64,000 nucleotides of DNA from Frigidibacter sp037095735 (GTDB lineage: Bacteria > Pseudomonadota > Alphaproteobacteria > Rhodobacterales > Rhodobacteraceae). Of the stretch, positions 8,322 through 16,820 are shown piece after piece. Position numbers and translations under genes: made by a program. The number at the start of each line of letters is the position of its first letter. Within the stretch, counting starts at the first letter, position 1. The notes beneath the pieces were generated by a model. That model ran no database searches. It saw only the letters and a list, made by a program, of their open reading frames with translations, and was not told the DNA's origin. The stretch covers positions 1-64,000 of the forward strand of contig NZ_JBAWKD010000008.1 of assembly GCF_037095735.1 (NCBI RefSeq), read 5' to 3'.

Positions 8322-9473
8322 GTGAGCTACCTGGAATACAACGTCAAGACCGTGCCGACCGGGCTCCGCAAGGTGCTCTATGTCAACTGGCCGCTGGTGC
8401 TGCTGCTGATCGCGGTCGCCTCGGCCGGGTTCATCATGCTCTACTCAGTAGGCGGCGGCGACGTCGAGCGCTGGGCGGAACCGCAGATGAAGCGCTTCGC
8501 GGTCGGCGTGGTCCTGATGTTCATCGTCGGCTTCGTGCCGGTCTGGTTCTGGCGCAACATGTCGGCGCTGGCCTATCTGGTCTCGCTCTCGCTGCTGCTG
8601 ATCGTGGAATTCTTCGGCCATGTCGGCATGGGCGCGCAGCGCTGGATCAACCTCGGCTTCATCATGCTGCAGCCGTCCGAGCTGATGAAGATCTCGATCG
8701 TGATGCTGCTCGCGGCCTATTACGACTGGCTCGACGTCAACAAGGTCTCGCGCCCGCTCTGGGTGCTGGTGCCGCTGGCGATGATCGGCACCCCGGTGTT
8801 CCTGGTGCTGACCCAGCCCGACCTCGGCACCGCGATCCAGGTGACGCTCGGCGGCGCGATCGTGATGTTCGCGGCCGGGGTCAGCTGGTTCTACTTCGCC
8901 GCGGTCGCGGCACTCGGCATCGGGGCGGTGGCGCTGGTCTTCTCGTCGCGCGGCACCGACTGGCAGCTTCTGCGCGACTACCAGTTCCGCCGGATCGACA
9001 CCTTCCTCGATCCCTCGACCGACCCGCTCGGCGCGGGCTACCACATCACCCAGGCCAAGATCGCGCTCGGCTCGGGCGGCTGGGCCGGCAAGGGCTTCAT
9101 GCAGGGCACCCAGTCGCGGCTAAACTTTCTGCCCGAAAAGCACACCGACTTCATCTTCACGACCCTGGCCGAGGAATTCGGCTTCCTCGGCGCGATCTCG
9201 CTTCTGACGCTCTACGTGCTGATCATCGGCTTCTGCCTGGTCTCGGCGATGAACAACAAGGACCGCTACGCCAGCCTCGTGACCATCGGCATCGCCGGCA
9301 CCTTCTTCCTGTTCTTCTCGGTGAACATGGCGATGGTGATGGGCCTCGCCCCGGTGGTGGGCGTGCCGCTGCCGCTGGTGTCCTACGGCGGTTCGGCGAT
9401 GATGGTGCTGATGGTGGCCTTCGGGTTGGTGCAAAGCGCCCATATCCACAAGCCCCGCGGCGGCCCGAACTGA
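8322..9473 (+). CDS. rodA: Peptidoglycan glycosyltransferase RodA
   Basis: SEDS-family polymerase that builds glycan strands from lipid II in partnership with PBP2. 383 residues from GTG 8322, with about ten transmembrane helices. SEDS signature stretches include QPDLGTAIQV, LNFLPEKHTDFIF before the large periplasmic loop, and the C-terminal VGVPLPLVSYGGSAM. It is the last gene of the mre operon; the following 780 nt carry no clear gene. Confidence 0.95.
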   Translation: MSYLEYNVKTVPTGLRKVLYVNWPLVLLLIAVASAGFIMLYSVGGGDVERWAEPQMKRFAVGVVLMFIVGFVPVWFWRNMSALAYLVSLSLLLIVEFFGHVGMGAQRWINLGFIMLQPSELMKISIVMLLAAYYDWLDVNKVSRPLWVLVPLAMIGTPVFLVLTQPDLGTAIQVTLGGAIVMFAAGVSWFYFAAVAALGIGAVALVFSSRGTDWQLLRDYQFRRIDTFLDPSTDPLGAGYHITQAKIALGSGGWAGKGFMQGTQSRLNFLPEKHTDFIFTTLAEEFGFLGAISLLTLYVLIIGFCLVSAMNNKDRYASLVTIGIAGTFFLFFSVNMAMVMGLAPVVGVPLPLVSYGGSAMMVLMVAFGLVQSAHIHKPRGGPN

Positions 9474-9504
9474 GCCGCCGCGCCAGTCCCGGCCGCCGCC
9501 GCCC

Positions 9505-9985
9505 GGATTATCTCGATCCGTCTTCGGCGGTCGCGCCGCCGCCGCTGCCAGAGACCGGCGCAGGCGCGGCCGGCGTCACGGTCAGCGGGGCCCCCTCCTC
9601 CTCCGCGGGCCTGTCCGCAGCGATGTCGGCCCAGCCGGCCGCCAGCACCGGGCTGCGCGCCGGGACGTCCCAACCCGCCAGCACCGCGCCATCTTCGAAG
9701 GTCTAACCCACCGACAGGTCCCCGCGCCCCGAAGGTCCGGGTCTATCCCGGATACCGGGTGGCGCCCAGCGCCGCCACGCCCCCGTCGCATCGGTCGTCC
9801 GACAGCGCCTTGGCGGTGATCCCGAAGGCCGGCGGCGCACCCGCATCGAGACCGACGCTCGCGCCCGGGAACAGCGCCACAGCCGCACCGGCTGGCAGCG
9901 CGCCCCGAAGGCAACGTGCCACGGCCAGCGCCCCGACGCGCGGTCTGCAGGTCGTCCCGAAGGCCCCTCGTCAGTGAACTTGTGA
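9505..9985 (-). pseudogene. Possible decayed reading frame in a gene-poor stretch
   Basis: The 781-nt space between rodA and the reductase gene has no convincing intact gene. On the minus strand, one segment (about 9930 down to 9760) reads as protein-like Ala/Gly/Val-rich sequence containing GASVGLDAGAPPAFGITAKA, and a second (about 9700 down to 9510), in another frame, contains FEDGAVLAGWDV and AAGWADIAADRP. Stops and frame changes separate them. This looks like a remnant with at least two frameshifts. I do not recognise the family with certainty. The rest of 9474-10254 holds nothing I can support. Confidence 0.3.
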
Positions 9986-10254
9986 CTATCCCAGACACGT
10001 CAGGGAACCACGGCCAGACCCTTCCGGGCCGCGCAACGCCCTGTCCCCGCCCCGACCTCACCCCCGAGACCAGCCTGGAAACCGTGGCACAAAGGCGCAG
10101 CCGACCCGGGGCCGGCGGGCACGGCCCGCGGAATGGCAGGCGCTGCGGCACGGGATTTCCCGCCCGCCTCCGCTGTCCCGGCCTTCCGCCCGCCGCCGAT
10201 CCACGGCACTAAGGCAGGGTCGCCCGCTGTTCCCAGCCCATCCCGGACCCTGCC

Positions 10255-11193
10255 ATGCCCGTCACCCTCTGGTTCGCCGCCCCGCCCCGCCTCTGGCCCG
10301 ACTACGAGGCCCCGCTGACCGCGGCCCTTGCCCGTCGCGGGATCGACGCCCGGATCTCGCCCGAGGCGCCGGACCCGGCGGCGGTCGACTACATCGTCGT
10401 CGCGAACGGCGCGGTGACGCAGGACTTCTCGCCCTTCACGCGGGCGAAGGCGATGCTGAACCTCTGGGCCGGCTGCGAGAAGCTGGTGGGCAATCCCACC
10501 CTGACGATGCCGCTCGCCCGGATGGTCGAACCCGCGCTGACCGAGGGCATGGTCGAATACGTGACCGGCCATGTGCTGCGCCATCACCTCGGCATGGATG
10601 CCGACATCGCGAACCGCACCGGCCCCTGGACCGACCGCCCCGCGCCCCCGCTCGCCCGCGAGCGCCCGGTGACGATGGTGGGCCTCGGCGCGCTCGGCGC
10701 CGCCGCGGCGCAGGCGCTGGCCGGCCTCGGCTTCCCGGTCACCGGCTGGAGCCGCTCGCCCAAGGACATCCCCGGGCTCCGCTGCCTCTCGGGCCCCGAG
10801 GGCTTCGCCGAGGCCCTGTCAGGCGCGCAGATCCTCGTCCTGCTCGCCCCCTTCACGCCCCAGACGGAAAACCTGATCGACGCCGCCGCGCTGGCGCATC
10901 TCGCCCCCGGCGCCGTCCTCATCAACCCCGCGCGCGGCCAGCTGATCGACGACGCGGACCTTCTCGCCGCGCTCGACAGGGGCCAGCTCTCGCACGCGAC
11001 CCTCGACGTGTTCCGGACCGAGCCGCTGCCCGCCGACCACCCGTTCTGGGCGCATCCCGGCATCACCGTGACCCCGCATCTCGCCGCCGCCACCCGCCCC
11101 GCGAGCGCCTCCGAGGTCATCGCCGAGAACGTCGCCCGCGGCGAGGCGGGCCTGCCCCTCCTGCACCTCGTCGACCCGCAGCGCGGCTACTGA
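10255..11193 (+). CDS. ghrA: Glyoxylate/hydroxypyruvate reductase (GhrA-like)
   Basis: D-2-hydroxyacid dehydrogenase that reduces glyoxylate or hydroxypyruvate with NADPH in the cytosol. 312 residues, the GhrA size. It has the nucleotide-binding GLGALGAAAAQALAGLG near residues 142-158, NPARGQLID with the conserved Arg, LDVFRTEPLP with the conserved Glu, and the catalytic His in TPHLAA near residue 277. It is a single gene: the preceding region is non-coding and the next genes converge on it. Substrate choice within the family cannot be read from the sequence. Confidence 0.88.
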   Translation: MPVTLWFAAPPRLWPDYEAPLTAALARRGIDARISPEAPDPAAVDYIVVANGAVTQDFSPFTRAKAMLNLWAGCEKLVGNPTLTMPLARMVEPALTEGMVEYVTGHVLRHHLGMDADIANRTGPWTDRPAPPLARERPVTMVGLGALGAAAAQALAGLGFPVTGWSRSPKDIPGLRCLSGPEGFAEALSGAQILVLLAPFTPQTENLIDAAALAHLAPGAVLINPARGQLIDDADLLAALDRGQLSHATLDVFRTEPLPADHPFWAHPGITVTPHLAAATRPASASEVIAENVARGEAGLPLLHLVDPQRGY

Positions 11194-11224
11194 CCCCTTT
11201 CTCATCGGCCCAAATATCCCGGGG
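11194..11224 (+). repeat. Intergenic repeat family 1, copy C
   Basis: CCCCTTTCTCATCGGCCC followed by AAATATCCCGGGG directly after the ghrA stop. It is followed by a small hairpin, CCGGGG-CAGAG-CCCCGG (11226-11242), as at copy B. Confidence 0.7.
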
Positions 11225-11254
11225 TCCGGGGCAGAGCCCCGGCCTGCCCCAAAA

Positions 11255-11291
11255 CAAAAAAAGGCCCCGCCCCCTCTCCCGGGGCAGGGCC
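11255..11291 (-). terminator. Rho-independent terminator of the gbcAB operon
   Basis: On the minus strand a 10-bp GC stem (arms 11282-11291 and 11263-11272, one G-U pair) is followed by a run of seven T (11256-11262), 24 nt past the gbcB stop codon. Confidence 0.8.
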
Positions 11292-11314
11292 AGTCATCAG
11301 GGCCAACAGGAGCC

Positions 11315-12385
11315 TCAGATGTCGATCGCGACCTTCCCGATCGGCTTCGAGCAGCAGGCCAGCACATAGCCCTCCTCGATGTCCTCGTCGGAAATCCCGC
11401 CGTTGTGGACCATGACCACATCGCCGGCGGTCTTCTTCACCTTGCAGGTGCCGCAGACGCCGAAGGTGCAGCCCGAAGGGATGTTCAGCCCCGAGGACTT
11501 GGCCACCTGCAGCAGCGTGTCGGTCTCGCGGCAGGTCGCGGACTTGCCCGAGGCCACGAATTCGACCTCGGCCATGTTGTCGTCCGAGGGCACCACGTCG
11601 TCGTGCACCGGCACCTCGGCCGCGGTCTCGGCCGGGGCGTGGAAGCTCTCCTGGTGGTAGTGCTCCATGTCGTAGCCAAGCGAATAGAGCATCTCGCGGA
11701 CCGAGGTCATGAACCCGTCCGGCCCGCAGCAGAAGATCTCGCGCTCGAGGTAGTCCGGCGCCATCAGGCCCAGCATCAGCGCGTTGAAACGCCCCTTGTA
11801 GCCGGTCCAGGTACGATAGGGATCATCCTCGCGCACCACGAACTGCAGCTTCAGCCCCGGCGTGCGCGAGGCCATGTGCTCCAGCCGCGAGCGGAAGATC
11901 AGGTCCGTGGGCGTGCGCGCGCAGTTGATCATCACCACGTCGGGCTGGACGCCGGTGTCCCACAGATAGGTCGCCATCGACATCATCGGGGTGACGCCCG
12001 ACCCGGCCGAGACGAACAGGTACTTCCGCGGCTTGGCATCCTTCAGGCAGAACACGCCCCCCGGCCCCATCGCCTTGATCCGCATTCCCGGCTTCAGATG
12101 CTCGATCATCCAGCGCGACGCGACCGAGCCCTCCTGCGCCTTGACGGTGACCGTCAGCGACAGGTGGCGCGAGGGCGAGGACGAGATCGTGTAGGTCCGC
12201 CACTCGACGCCGTGCGGCATCGGCAGGCCCAGCGTCAGGAACTGGCCCGGCGCGAAGTCGAACCAGGCCCCCGAGGGCGCCGAGAAGCAGAAGCTGAAGG
12301 CATTCGGCGCCTCTGGAATGACCATCGTGCATTCCAGCTCCTCCGTGTCCTTCCACGGGGCGCTGCCATAGACGGAGAAGCTCAT
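11315..12385 (-). CDS. gbcB: Betaine demethylase reductase subunit (GbcB-like)
   Basis: Electron-transfer partner of the Rieske oxygenase encoded just upstream. 356 residues: an FAD-binding domain with RTYTISS near residues 63-69, an NAD-binding domain starting at FVSAGSGVTPMMSM, and a C-terminal plant-type 2Fe-2S ferredoxin domain with the cluster cysteines in SGCTFGVCGTCKVKK and ACC. This FAD-NAD-Fdx order and the pairing with a GbcA-like oxygenase match glycine betaine demethylase. NAD(P)H electrons pass via FAD and 2Fe-2S to the oxygenase. It starts 4 nt after the oxygenase stop. Other quaternary-amine demethylases share this arrangement. Confidence 0.85.
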   Translation of the reverse strand: MSFSVYGSAPWKDTEELECTMVIPEAPNAFSFCFSAPSGAWFDFAPGQFLTLGLPMPHGVEWRTYTISSSPSRHLSLTVTVKAQEGSVASRWMIEHLKPGMRIKAMGPGGVFCLKDAKPRKYLFVSAGSGVTPMMSMATYLWDTGVQPDVVMINCARTPTDLIFRSRLEHMASRTPGLKLQFVVREDDPYRTWTGYKGRFNALMLGLMAPDYLEREIFCCGPDGFMTSVREMLYSLGYDMEHYHQESFHAPAETAAEVPVHDDVVPSDDNMAEVEFVASGKSATCRETDTLLQVAKSSGLNIPSGCTFGVCGTCKVKKTAGDVVMVHNGGISDEDIEEGYVLACCSKPIGKVAIDI

Positions 12386-12389
12386 GCGC

Positions 12390-13625
12390 TCATTCCGCCG
12401 CGAGGATCGAACGGCCGGTCAGCCGCTGACCCATCGAGTCGCAGTACCAGTCCACGAACTGGATCACGCCTTCCTCGACCAGCGTCGAATAGGGGCCGGG
12501 CTCGTAGGCGGGCGAGTTGATGCCGTACTGGTTCTCCTCGACCACCTGGCGGTCCTCGTCGTTGGTGGCGATCCAGACCTCGGTCAGTTTCTGCAGGTCG
12601 TAATCGGTGCCCTCGACCGCGTCCTTGTGCACCAGCCACTTGGTCGTCACCTGGGTCTCGGTCGGCGAGATCGGCAGGATGCGGAAGACGATGGCGTGGT
12701 CGGCCAGGAAGTGGTTCCAGCTGTTGGGGTAGTGGTAGAACAGCAGCGACCCCGCGTCGTTGAACGGCACGTCGCCCATCCGCTTGGTGACAGCGGCCTT
12801 GGTCGACATGGTGAAGCTCTCGGCGTTGTTCAGCAGCGGAATCCGCGCCAGCCGCCACTGGAAGTCCGGCTTGTTGGTGAAGCGCGAGGGCAGGCCCGCG
12901 GCCTCGCAGCGCTTCCAGTGGTCCATGATCTCGGGCGCGGCCGAGTCGGGGCCGTCCATCGCCGTCATCGTCGGGCTGTCCGAATAGGTCCGGCAGAGCG
13001 ACGGATGCGAGCCCGAGCAGTGATAGCACTCGCGGTTGTTCTCGATCACCAGCTTCCAGTTCGCCTTCTCGATGATCGTCGATTCGAAGGCGACCTTGCA
13101 GTCGTCGAGCTTGTGGGGGCCGATATAGGCATCCATGCGCTCGGCCAGCGCGTCGAAGGCCGGCGCCTCGTCGGCGAGACAGACGAAGACCATGCCACCG
13201 GCCTCGCGGCAGTGCACTTCCTTCAGCCGGTACTGCGAGGCGTCGAAATCGGGCCCCATGTCGCGGGCATAAAGCAGCTTGCCGTCCAGCTCGTAGGTCC
13301 ACTGGTGATAGGGGCAGACCATCTTCGGGGCCGAGCCCTTGACCTTGGTGCAGATCCGCTGGCCGCGGTGGCGGCAGGTGTTGTGGAAGGCGCGGATCTT
13401 GCCGTCCGAGCCGCGGACGACGGCGACCGGATAGGCGCCGACCTGCATGGTGATGTAGTTCCCGGTCTTCGGGATGTCGCAGGCGGGCGTCGCGAACAGC
13501 CAGTCGCGATACCAGAACTTCTCCAGATCGATCTGGAACATGCCGGGATCGTTGTAGAAGGGCTGGGGCAGCGAGAAGTTCTTCTTCCGCGTCATCAGCA
13601 GGGCAAGGGCGTCGGCGTCGCGCAT
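12390..13625 (-). CDS. gbcA: Rieske oxygenase, glycine betaine demethylase (GbcA-like)
   Basis: Oxygenase subunit that oxidatively removes a methyl group from glycine betaine (to dimethylglycine and formaldehyde) or a closely related betaine. From ATG 13625 it has 411 residues; an ATG four codons upstream (13637) exists, but GAGGA lies ideally for 13625. The Rieske cluster ligands are C84, H86, C104 and H107 (TCRHRGQR and CPYHQW). The mononuclear iron ligands lie in ENNRECYHCSGSHP. The C-terminal catalytic half is intact. The gbcAB pair supports carbon and nitrogen use from osmolytes. Substrate identity is inferred from family similarity. Confidence 0.85.
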   Translation of the reverse strand: MRDADALALLMTRKKNFSLPQPFYNDPGMFQIDLEKFWYRDWLFATPACDIPKTGNYITMQVGAYPVAVVRGSDGKIRAFHNTCRHRGQRICTKVKGSAPKMVCPYHQWTYELDGKLLYARDMGPDFDASQYRLKEVHCREAGGMVFVCLADEAPAFDALAERMDAYIGPHKLDDCKVAFESTIIEKANWKLVIENNRECYHCSGSHPSLCRTYSDSPTMTAMDGPDSAAPEIMDHWKRCEAAGLPSRFTNKPDFQWRLARIPLLNNAESFTMSTKAAVTKRMGDVPFNDAGSLLFYHYPNSWNHFLADHAIVFRILPISPTETQVTTKWLVHKDAVEGTDYDLQKLTEVWIATNDEDRQVVEENQYGINSPAYEPGPYSTLVEEGVIQFVDWYCDSMGQRLTGRSILAAE

Positions 13626-13720
13626 CGTGGTCCTCATCGGCCCGGTAGGTTTGGGGCTGGAACTGCGAGGGCGACCCTCGCCGCCCCATCGACAGGATCA
13701 TGCGGCAACGCGGCGCAAAA

Positions 13721-13740
13721 GCGTCGTCGAAAAACGACGC
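13721..13740. promoter_or_regulatory. Inverted repeat upstream of gbcA
   Basis: GCGTCGT (13721-13727) and ACGACGC (13734-13740) form a perfect 7-bp inverted repeat with a CGAAAA spacer, about 95 nt before the gbcA start. It is a candidate operator for betaine-responsive control. The surrounding space 13626-14031 also has a tandem GGTGCACGC (13986-13994 and 13997-14005, one helical turn apart) and otherwise nothing recognisable. Confidence 0.4.
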
Positions 13741-14031
13741 ATCCCGACGGAATAGCGGAATGCTGCCGCAGGGGCGGGCTTCGCCGCGGCCCGCGCCCTG
13801 CCCGGGCCTGCGGCAATGACGAAATTCGCGGCGCTCCTGCGGCCCGGGCCCGGGCCGTCCCCCCCCTCCCGCCCGCCGAATCGCGGGTCCGGGCGGGTGT
13901 CGTTTTTGACCGCCGCCCTGCCGCGCCGCCCGGGCGCGGGACCTCACCCGGCGGTTAAGGCGCCGCGCGTTGGGGGTGTACGGGGGGTGCACGCGCGGTG
14001 CACGCCTGTCACCCCCATTAAATCGCCGGTG

Positions 14032-15207
14032 TCAGACCGTCTCGAGCGCCAGCGCGATCCCCTGCCCGCCGCCGATGCACATGGTCACCAGCGCCCGCCG
14101 CCCGCCGGTCCGGCGCAACTCGTGGATCGCCTTCACGGTGAGGATCGCCCCCGTCGCCCCCACCGGATGGCCCAGCGCGATGGCGCCGCCATTGGGGTTG
14201 ACCCGCTCGGGGTCGAGGCCCAGCGCCCGGCTGACGGCCAGCGCCTGCGCCGCGAAGGCCTCGTTCGATTCGATCAGGTCGAAGTCGCGCACCGCGAGGC
14301 CGGTCATCATGCACAGCTTCTCGACCGCCGGGATCGGTCCCAGCCCCATCACCTCGGGCCGCACCCCCGCCACGGCCCAGCCCAGAAGCCGTGCGATCGG
14401 CTCAAGCCCCTGTTCCGTCACGGCATTCTTCCGGGCCAGCACCAGCGCCGCCGCGCCGTCGTTGATCCCGCTGGCATTGCCGGCGGTGACGCTGCCGCCC
14501 TTCTGGAACACAGGCTTCAACCCCGCCAGCGCCTCGGGCGTGGTCGCCTTCGGATGCTCGTCCACCTGGAAGAAGCTCGAGCCATGCCGCCCGGCCAGTT
14601 CGACCGGCACGATCTGCCCGGCAAAGCGCCCCTCGGCGATGGCGCGGGCGGCCCGGGCCTGGCTCTCCAGCGCGAAGGCGTCCTGATCCTCGCGGCTGAT
14701 GCCGTGTTCCGCCGCGACATTCTCGGCGGTGACGCCCATGTGGCCGGTGCCGAAGGGGCAGGTCAGGGCTCCGGTCAGCATGTCCAAGGCCTTGGTATCG
14801 CCCATCTTCTGACCATTGCGGGCCGTGGTCAGCGCGAAGGGTGCCCGGCTCATCACCTCGGCGCCGCCGGCCAGCGCCAGCTCGCATTCGCCCAAGGCCA
14901 GCGCCTGCGCGGCCGAGACGATCGCCTGCGCGCCCGAACCGCACAGCCGGTTCACGTTCATCGCGGGGGTGGTGTCGGGGATGCCGGCCTCGATCATCGC
15001 GACGCGGCTCAGGTACATGTCGCGCGGCTCGGTGTTGATGACATGGCCGAAGACCACCTGCCCGATCGCCTGCGGCGCGACCCCGGCCTCGGCCACCGCC
15101 GCCTGCGCGACCAGCGCCGCCAGCTTCGTCGGCGCCTGCCCCGACAGCGTGCCGCCGAAGCCGCCGATCGCCGTGCGCTTGGCCGAAAGGATCAGGATGT
15201 CGCTCAT
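14032..15207 (-). CDS. Acetyl-CoA acetyltransferase (beta-ketothiolase)
   Basis: Thiolase II that condenses two acetyl-CoA to acetoacetyl-CoA, or cleaves 3-ketoacyl-CoA. 391 residues with all catalytic residues: C89 in NRLCGSGAQA, H347 in GHPVGATG and C377 in CIGGGQG. It is not adjacent to phaB or other polyhydroxybutyrate genes here, so PHB synthesis (phaA/bktB role) and fatty-acid or ketone use are both possible. It is divergent from the HAD phosphatase; a GC-rich palindrome lies 29 nt upstream of the start. Confidence 0.9.
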   Translation of the reverse strand: MSDILILSAKRTAIGGFGGTLSGQAPTKLAALVAQAAVAEAGVAPQAIGQVVFGHVINTEPRDMYLSRVAMIEAGIPDTTPAMNVNRLCGSGAQAIVSAAQALALGECELALAGGAEVMSRAPFALTTARNGQKMGDTKALDMLTGALTCPFGTGHMGVTAENVAAEHGISREDQDAFALESQARAARAIAEGRFAGQIVPVELAGRHGSSFFQVDEHPKATTPEALAGLKPVFQKGGSVTAGNASGINDGAAALVLARKNAVTEQGLEPIARLLGWAVAGVRPEVMGLGPIPAVEKLCMMTGLAVRDFDLIESNEAFAAQALAVSRALGLDPERVNPNGGAIALGHPVGATGAILTVKAIHELRRTGGRRALVTMCIGGGQGIALALETV

Positions 15208-15235
15208 GGAAGGCCCCCGTCTCGTGATCGAACGT

Positions 15236-15251
15236 GTTGCTGCAGCGCAAC
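15236..15251. promoter_or_regulatory. GTTGC-N6-GCAAC palindrome upstream of the thiolase gene
   Basis: GTTGCTGCAGCGCAAC has 5-bp inverted arms around TGCAGC and sits 29 nt before the thiolase ATG. TGC/GCA-rich palindromes are the type recognised by the PHB-responsive repressor PhaR in this order; that assignment is inference. Confidence 0.35.
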
Positions 15252-15344
15252 GAGGCTAGGCCCCGCCCCCGCCCCGCGCCAGTCCGCCGCTGCGTCACGG
15301 CCTGCGGCTTCCCTTTCCCGGCGGGTCACGTTAGCGATAGCAGC

Positions 15345-16007
15345 ATGGAAGACGCCCTCCCCTCCCGCTTCGCATTCGACGCCGTGATCTTCGACCTCGA
15401 CGGGCTCCTGCTCGACACCGAGGCCGTGGCCCTGCGCACCGGGGTCGAGGCGATGGCCGCGCTTGGCCACCCGGTGCCCGAAGAGGTGCTGCACGGCATG
15501 GTCGGCGTCGATACCGACACCAGCTTCGCGATGATCTGTGACTGGCTCGGCGTCGCGCTCGACCCGGTGGTGACCAAGACCGCGCTGGGCGAGGCCTTCC
15601 GCGCCGGGCTGGCCGAGGGCGTGCCGCTGAAGACCGGCGTGCACGCGATGCTCGACGCGCTCGACCGGCTGGACCTGCCGCGGGCGGTGGCCACCAACAG
15701 CGCCACCGAAAGCGCGCTGTGGAAGATCGGCAAGGCCGGGCTGGCCGGGCGCTTCGATGCCGTGGTGGGCTTCGACACCGCCGGGTCCGCCAAGCCCGAG
15801 CCCGGCGTCTACCTGACCGCGGCCCGGGCGCTGGGGATCGCCCCCGCCCGCTGCCTTGCCTTCGAGGACAGCGACCTTGGCGTGCGCGCCGCCCGCGCCG
15901 CCGGCATGACCGTGGTGCAGATCCCCGATTTCCTCGAAAGCCGCGAGCATCTCGCCCATCACGAGCACCGCTCGCTGACCGAGGCGATGGCCGCGCTCGG
16001 CCTGTGA
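15345..16007 (+). CDS. HAD-superfamily phosphatase/mutase, subfamily IA
   Basis: Cytosolic haloacid-dehalogenase-type hydrolase of 220 residues. The Asp nucleophile motif DLDGLLLDTE is at about residues 15-24, followed by a helical cap, the Thr/Ser motif ATNSAT, the Lys region KPEPGVYL and the acidic motif FEDSDLG. These features fit phosphoglycolate phosphatase or beta-phosphoglucomutase-like enzymes; the substrate is not decidable. The frame is open further upstream, but ATG 15345 gives the family N-terminus. It converges on fnrL, with only 10 nt between the stop codons. Confidence 0.85.
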   Translation: MEDALPSRFAFDAVIFDLDGLLLDTEAVALRTGVEAMAALGHPVPEEVLHGMVGVDTDTSFAMICDWLGVALDPVVTKTALGEAFRAGLAEGVPLKTGVHAMLDALDRLDLPRAVATNSATESALWKIGKAGLAGRFDAVVGFDTAGSAKPEPGVYLTAARALGIAPARCLAFEDSDLGVRAARAAGMTVVQIPDFLESREHLAHHEHRSLTEAMAALGL

Positions 16008-16017
16008 ATTCAGAGGC

Positions 16018-16764
16018 TCAAGCCAGCGCGCCGCCGTCGCTGTCGTCGCCGGCCTCGGCCAGAAGCTCGTCGAAATCGGGCACGGTGACGTGGCGCTTGC
16101 CCTCGAGCTCGATCACCCCGTCGCGCTTCAGCGCCGAGATCTGGCGGCTCACCGTCTCCAGCGTCAGGCCCAGATAGTCCGCCATCGCCTCGCGGGTCAG
16201 CGGCAGGTCGAAGCTCATCCGCCCGGCCGGCGACTTCAGCCGCAGCGTCGCATCGCGCCGGGCGATGATCGCCAGCAGGCTCGCGATCTTCTCTCGCGCG
16301 CTCTTGCGGCCCAGAAGCAGCATCCATTCCCGCGCCGCGTCCAGTTCGTCCAGCGTCATCTCCAGCAGGCGCTGCGCCACGCTGGGGGTCGAGGCCATCA
16401 TCTGCTCGAACGGCTTGCGCCGGAAGCAGCACATCAGAAGATCGGAGGTCGCGGTGACGGTATAGGCCGCCCGCGCCCGTCCCGGACGCCCGACGAAGTC
16501 TGAGGGCAGCAGCAGCCCCACCATCTGCGTGCGCCCGTCCTCCATCGCCTGCGTCAGCGTCGCGATGCCAGAGACGACCGAGGCCACGAAGTCCATGTCG
16601 TCGCCGGCCCAGATCACGGTCTGGCCGGCCTCGTAGCTGCGATAGGTCTTCATCGATTCAAGCCGCGCCAGATCATCGCTTTCGCAACGCGCGCAGACCG
16701 CCCGATGCCGGATCGGGCAGTCGCCGCAGTTCACGGAAATCTCAGGGGTGCTGTGCAAGCTCAT
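16018..16764 (-). CDS. fnrL: Anaerobic regulator FnrL (Crp/Fnr family)
   Basis: Oxygen-sensing transcription factor whose 4Fe-4S cluster allows DNA binding only at low oxygen. 248 residues. N-terminal cysteines C13, C16, C24 and C27 plus C112/C113 supply the cluster ligands. The cNMP-like beta roll and dimerisation helix are followed by a helix-turn-helix at about 189-218 with ETVSRQ, the E-S-R pattern that reads TTGAT half-sites. It is divergent from hemN around an FNR box at 16773-16786 that lies 9 nt before its own start codon, suggesting autoregulation. In Rhodobacter this protein controls high-affinity oxidases, anaerobic haem synthesis and photosynthesis genes. Confidence 0.93.
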   Translation of the reverse strand: MSLHSTPEISVNCGDCPIRHRAVCARCESDDLARLESMKTYRSYEAGQTVIWAGDDMDFVASVVSGIATLTQAMEDGRTQMVGLLLPSDFVGRPGRARAAYTVTATSDLLMCCFRRKPFEQMMASTPSVAQRLLEMTLDELDAAREWMLLLGRKSAREKIASLLAIIARRDATLRLKSPAGRMSFDLPLTREAMADYLGLTLETVSRQISALKRDGVIELEGKRHVTVPDFDELLAEAGDDSDGGALA

Positions 16765-16772
16765 GGCCGGGT

Positions 16773-16786
16773 TTGACCCAAATCAA
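16773..16786. promoter_or_regulatory. FNR box shared by fnrL and hemN
   Basis: TTGACCCAAATCAA matches the FNR consensus TTGAT-N4-ATCAA at nine of ten fixed positions. Its centre is about 15 nt upstream of the fnrL start codon (minus strand) and 41 nt upstream of the preferred hemN ATG, so FnrL could repress itself while activating hemN. Confidence 0.85.
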
Positions 16787-16820
16787 GGTCGACATACTTC
16801 GTCTCGGTCAACCTACGGGC

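Noticed and set aside
14402..15298. 298-codon minus-strand frame overlapping the thiolase gene
   Set aside because: Shifted-frame shadow of the thiolase; Arg/Gly/His-rich without motifs.
16773..16820. hemN start at the upstream in-frame ATG within the FNR box
   Set aside because: It would put coding sequence inside the operator and add residues not found in HemN.
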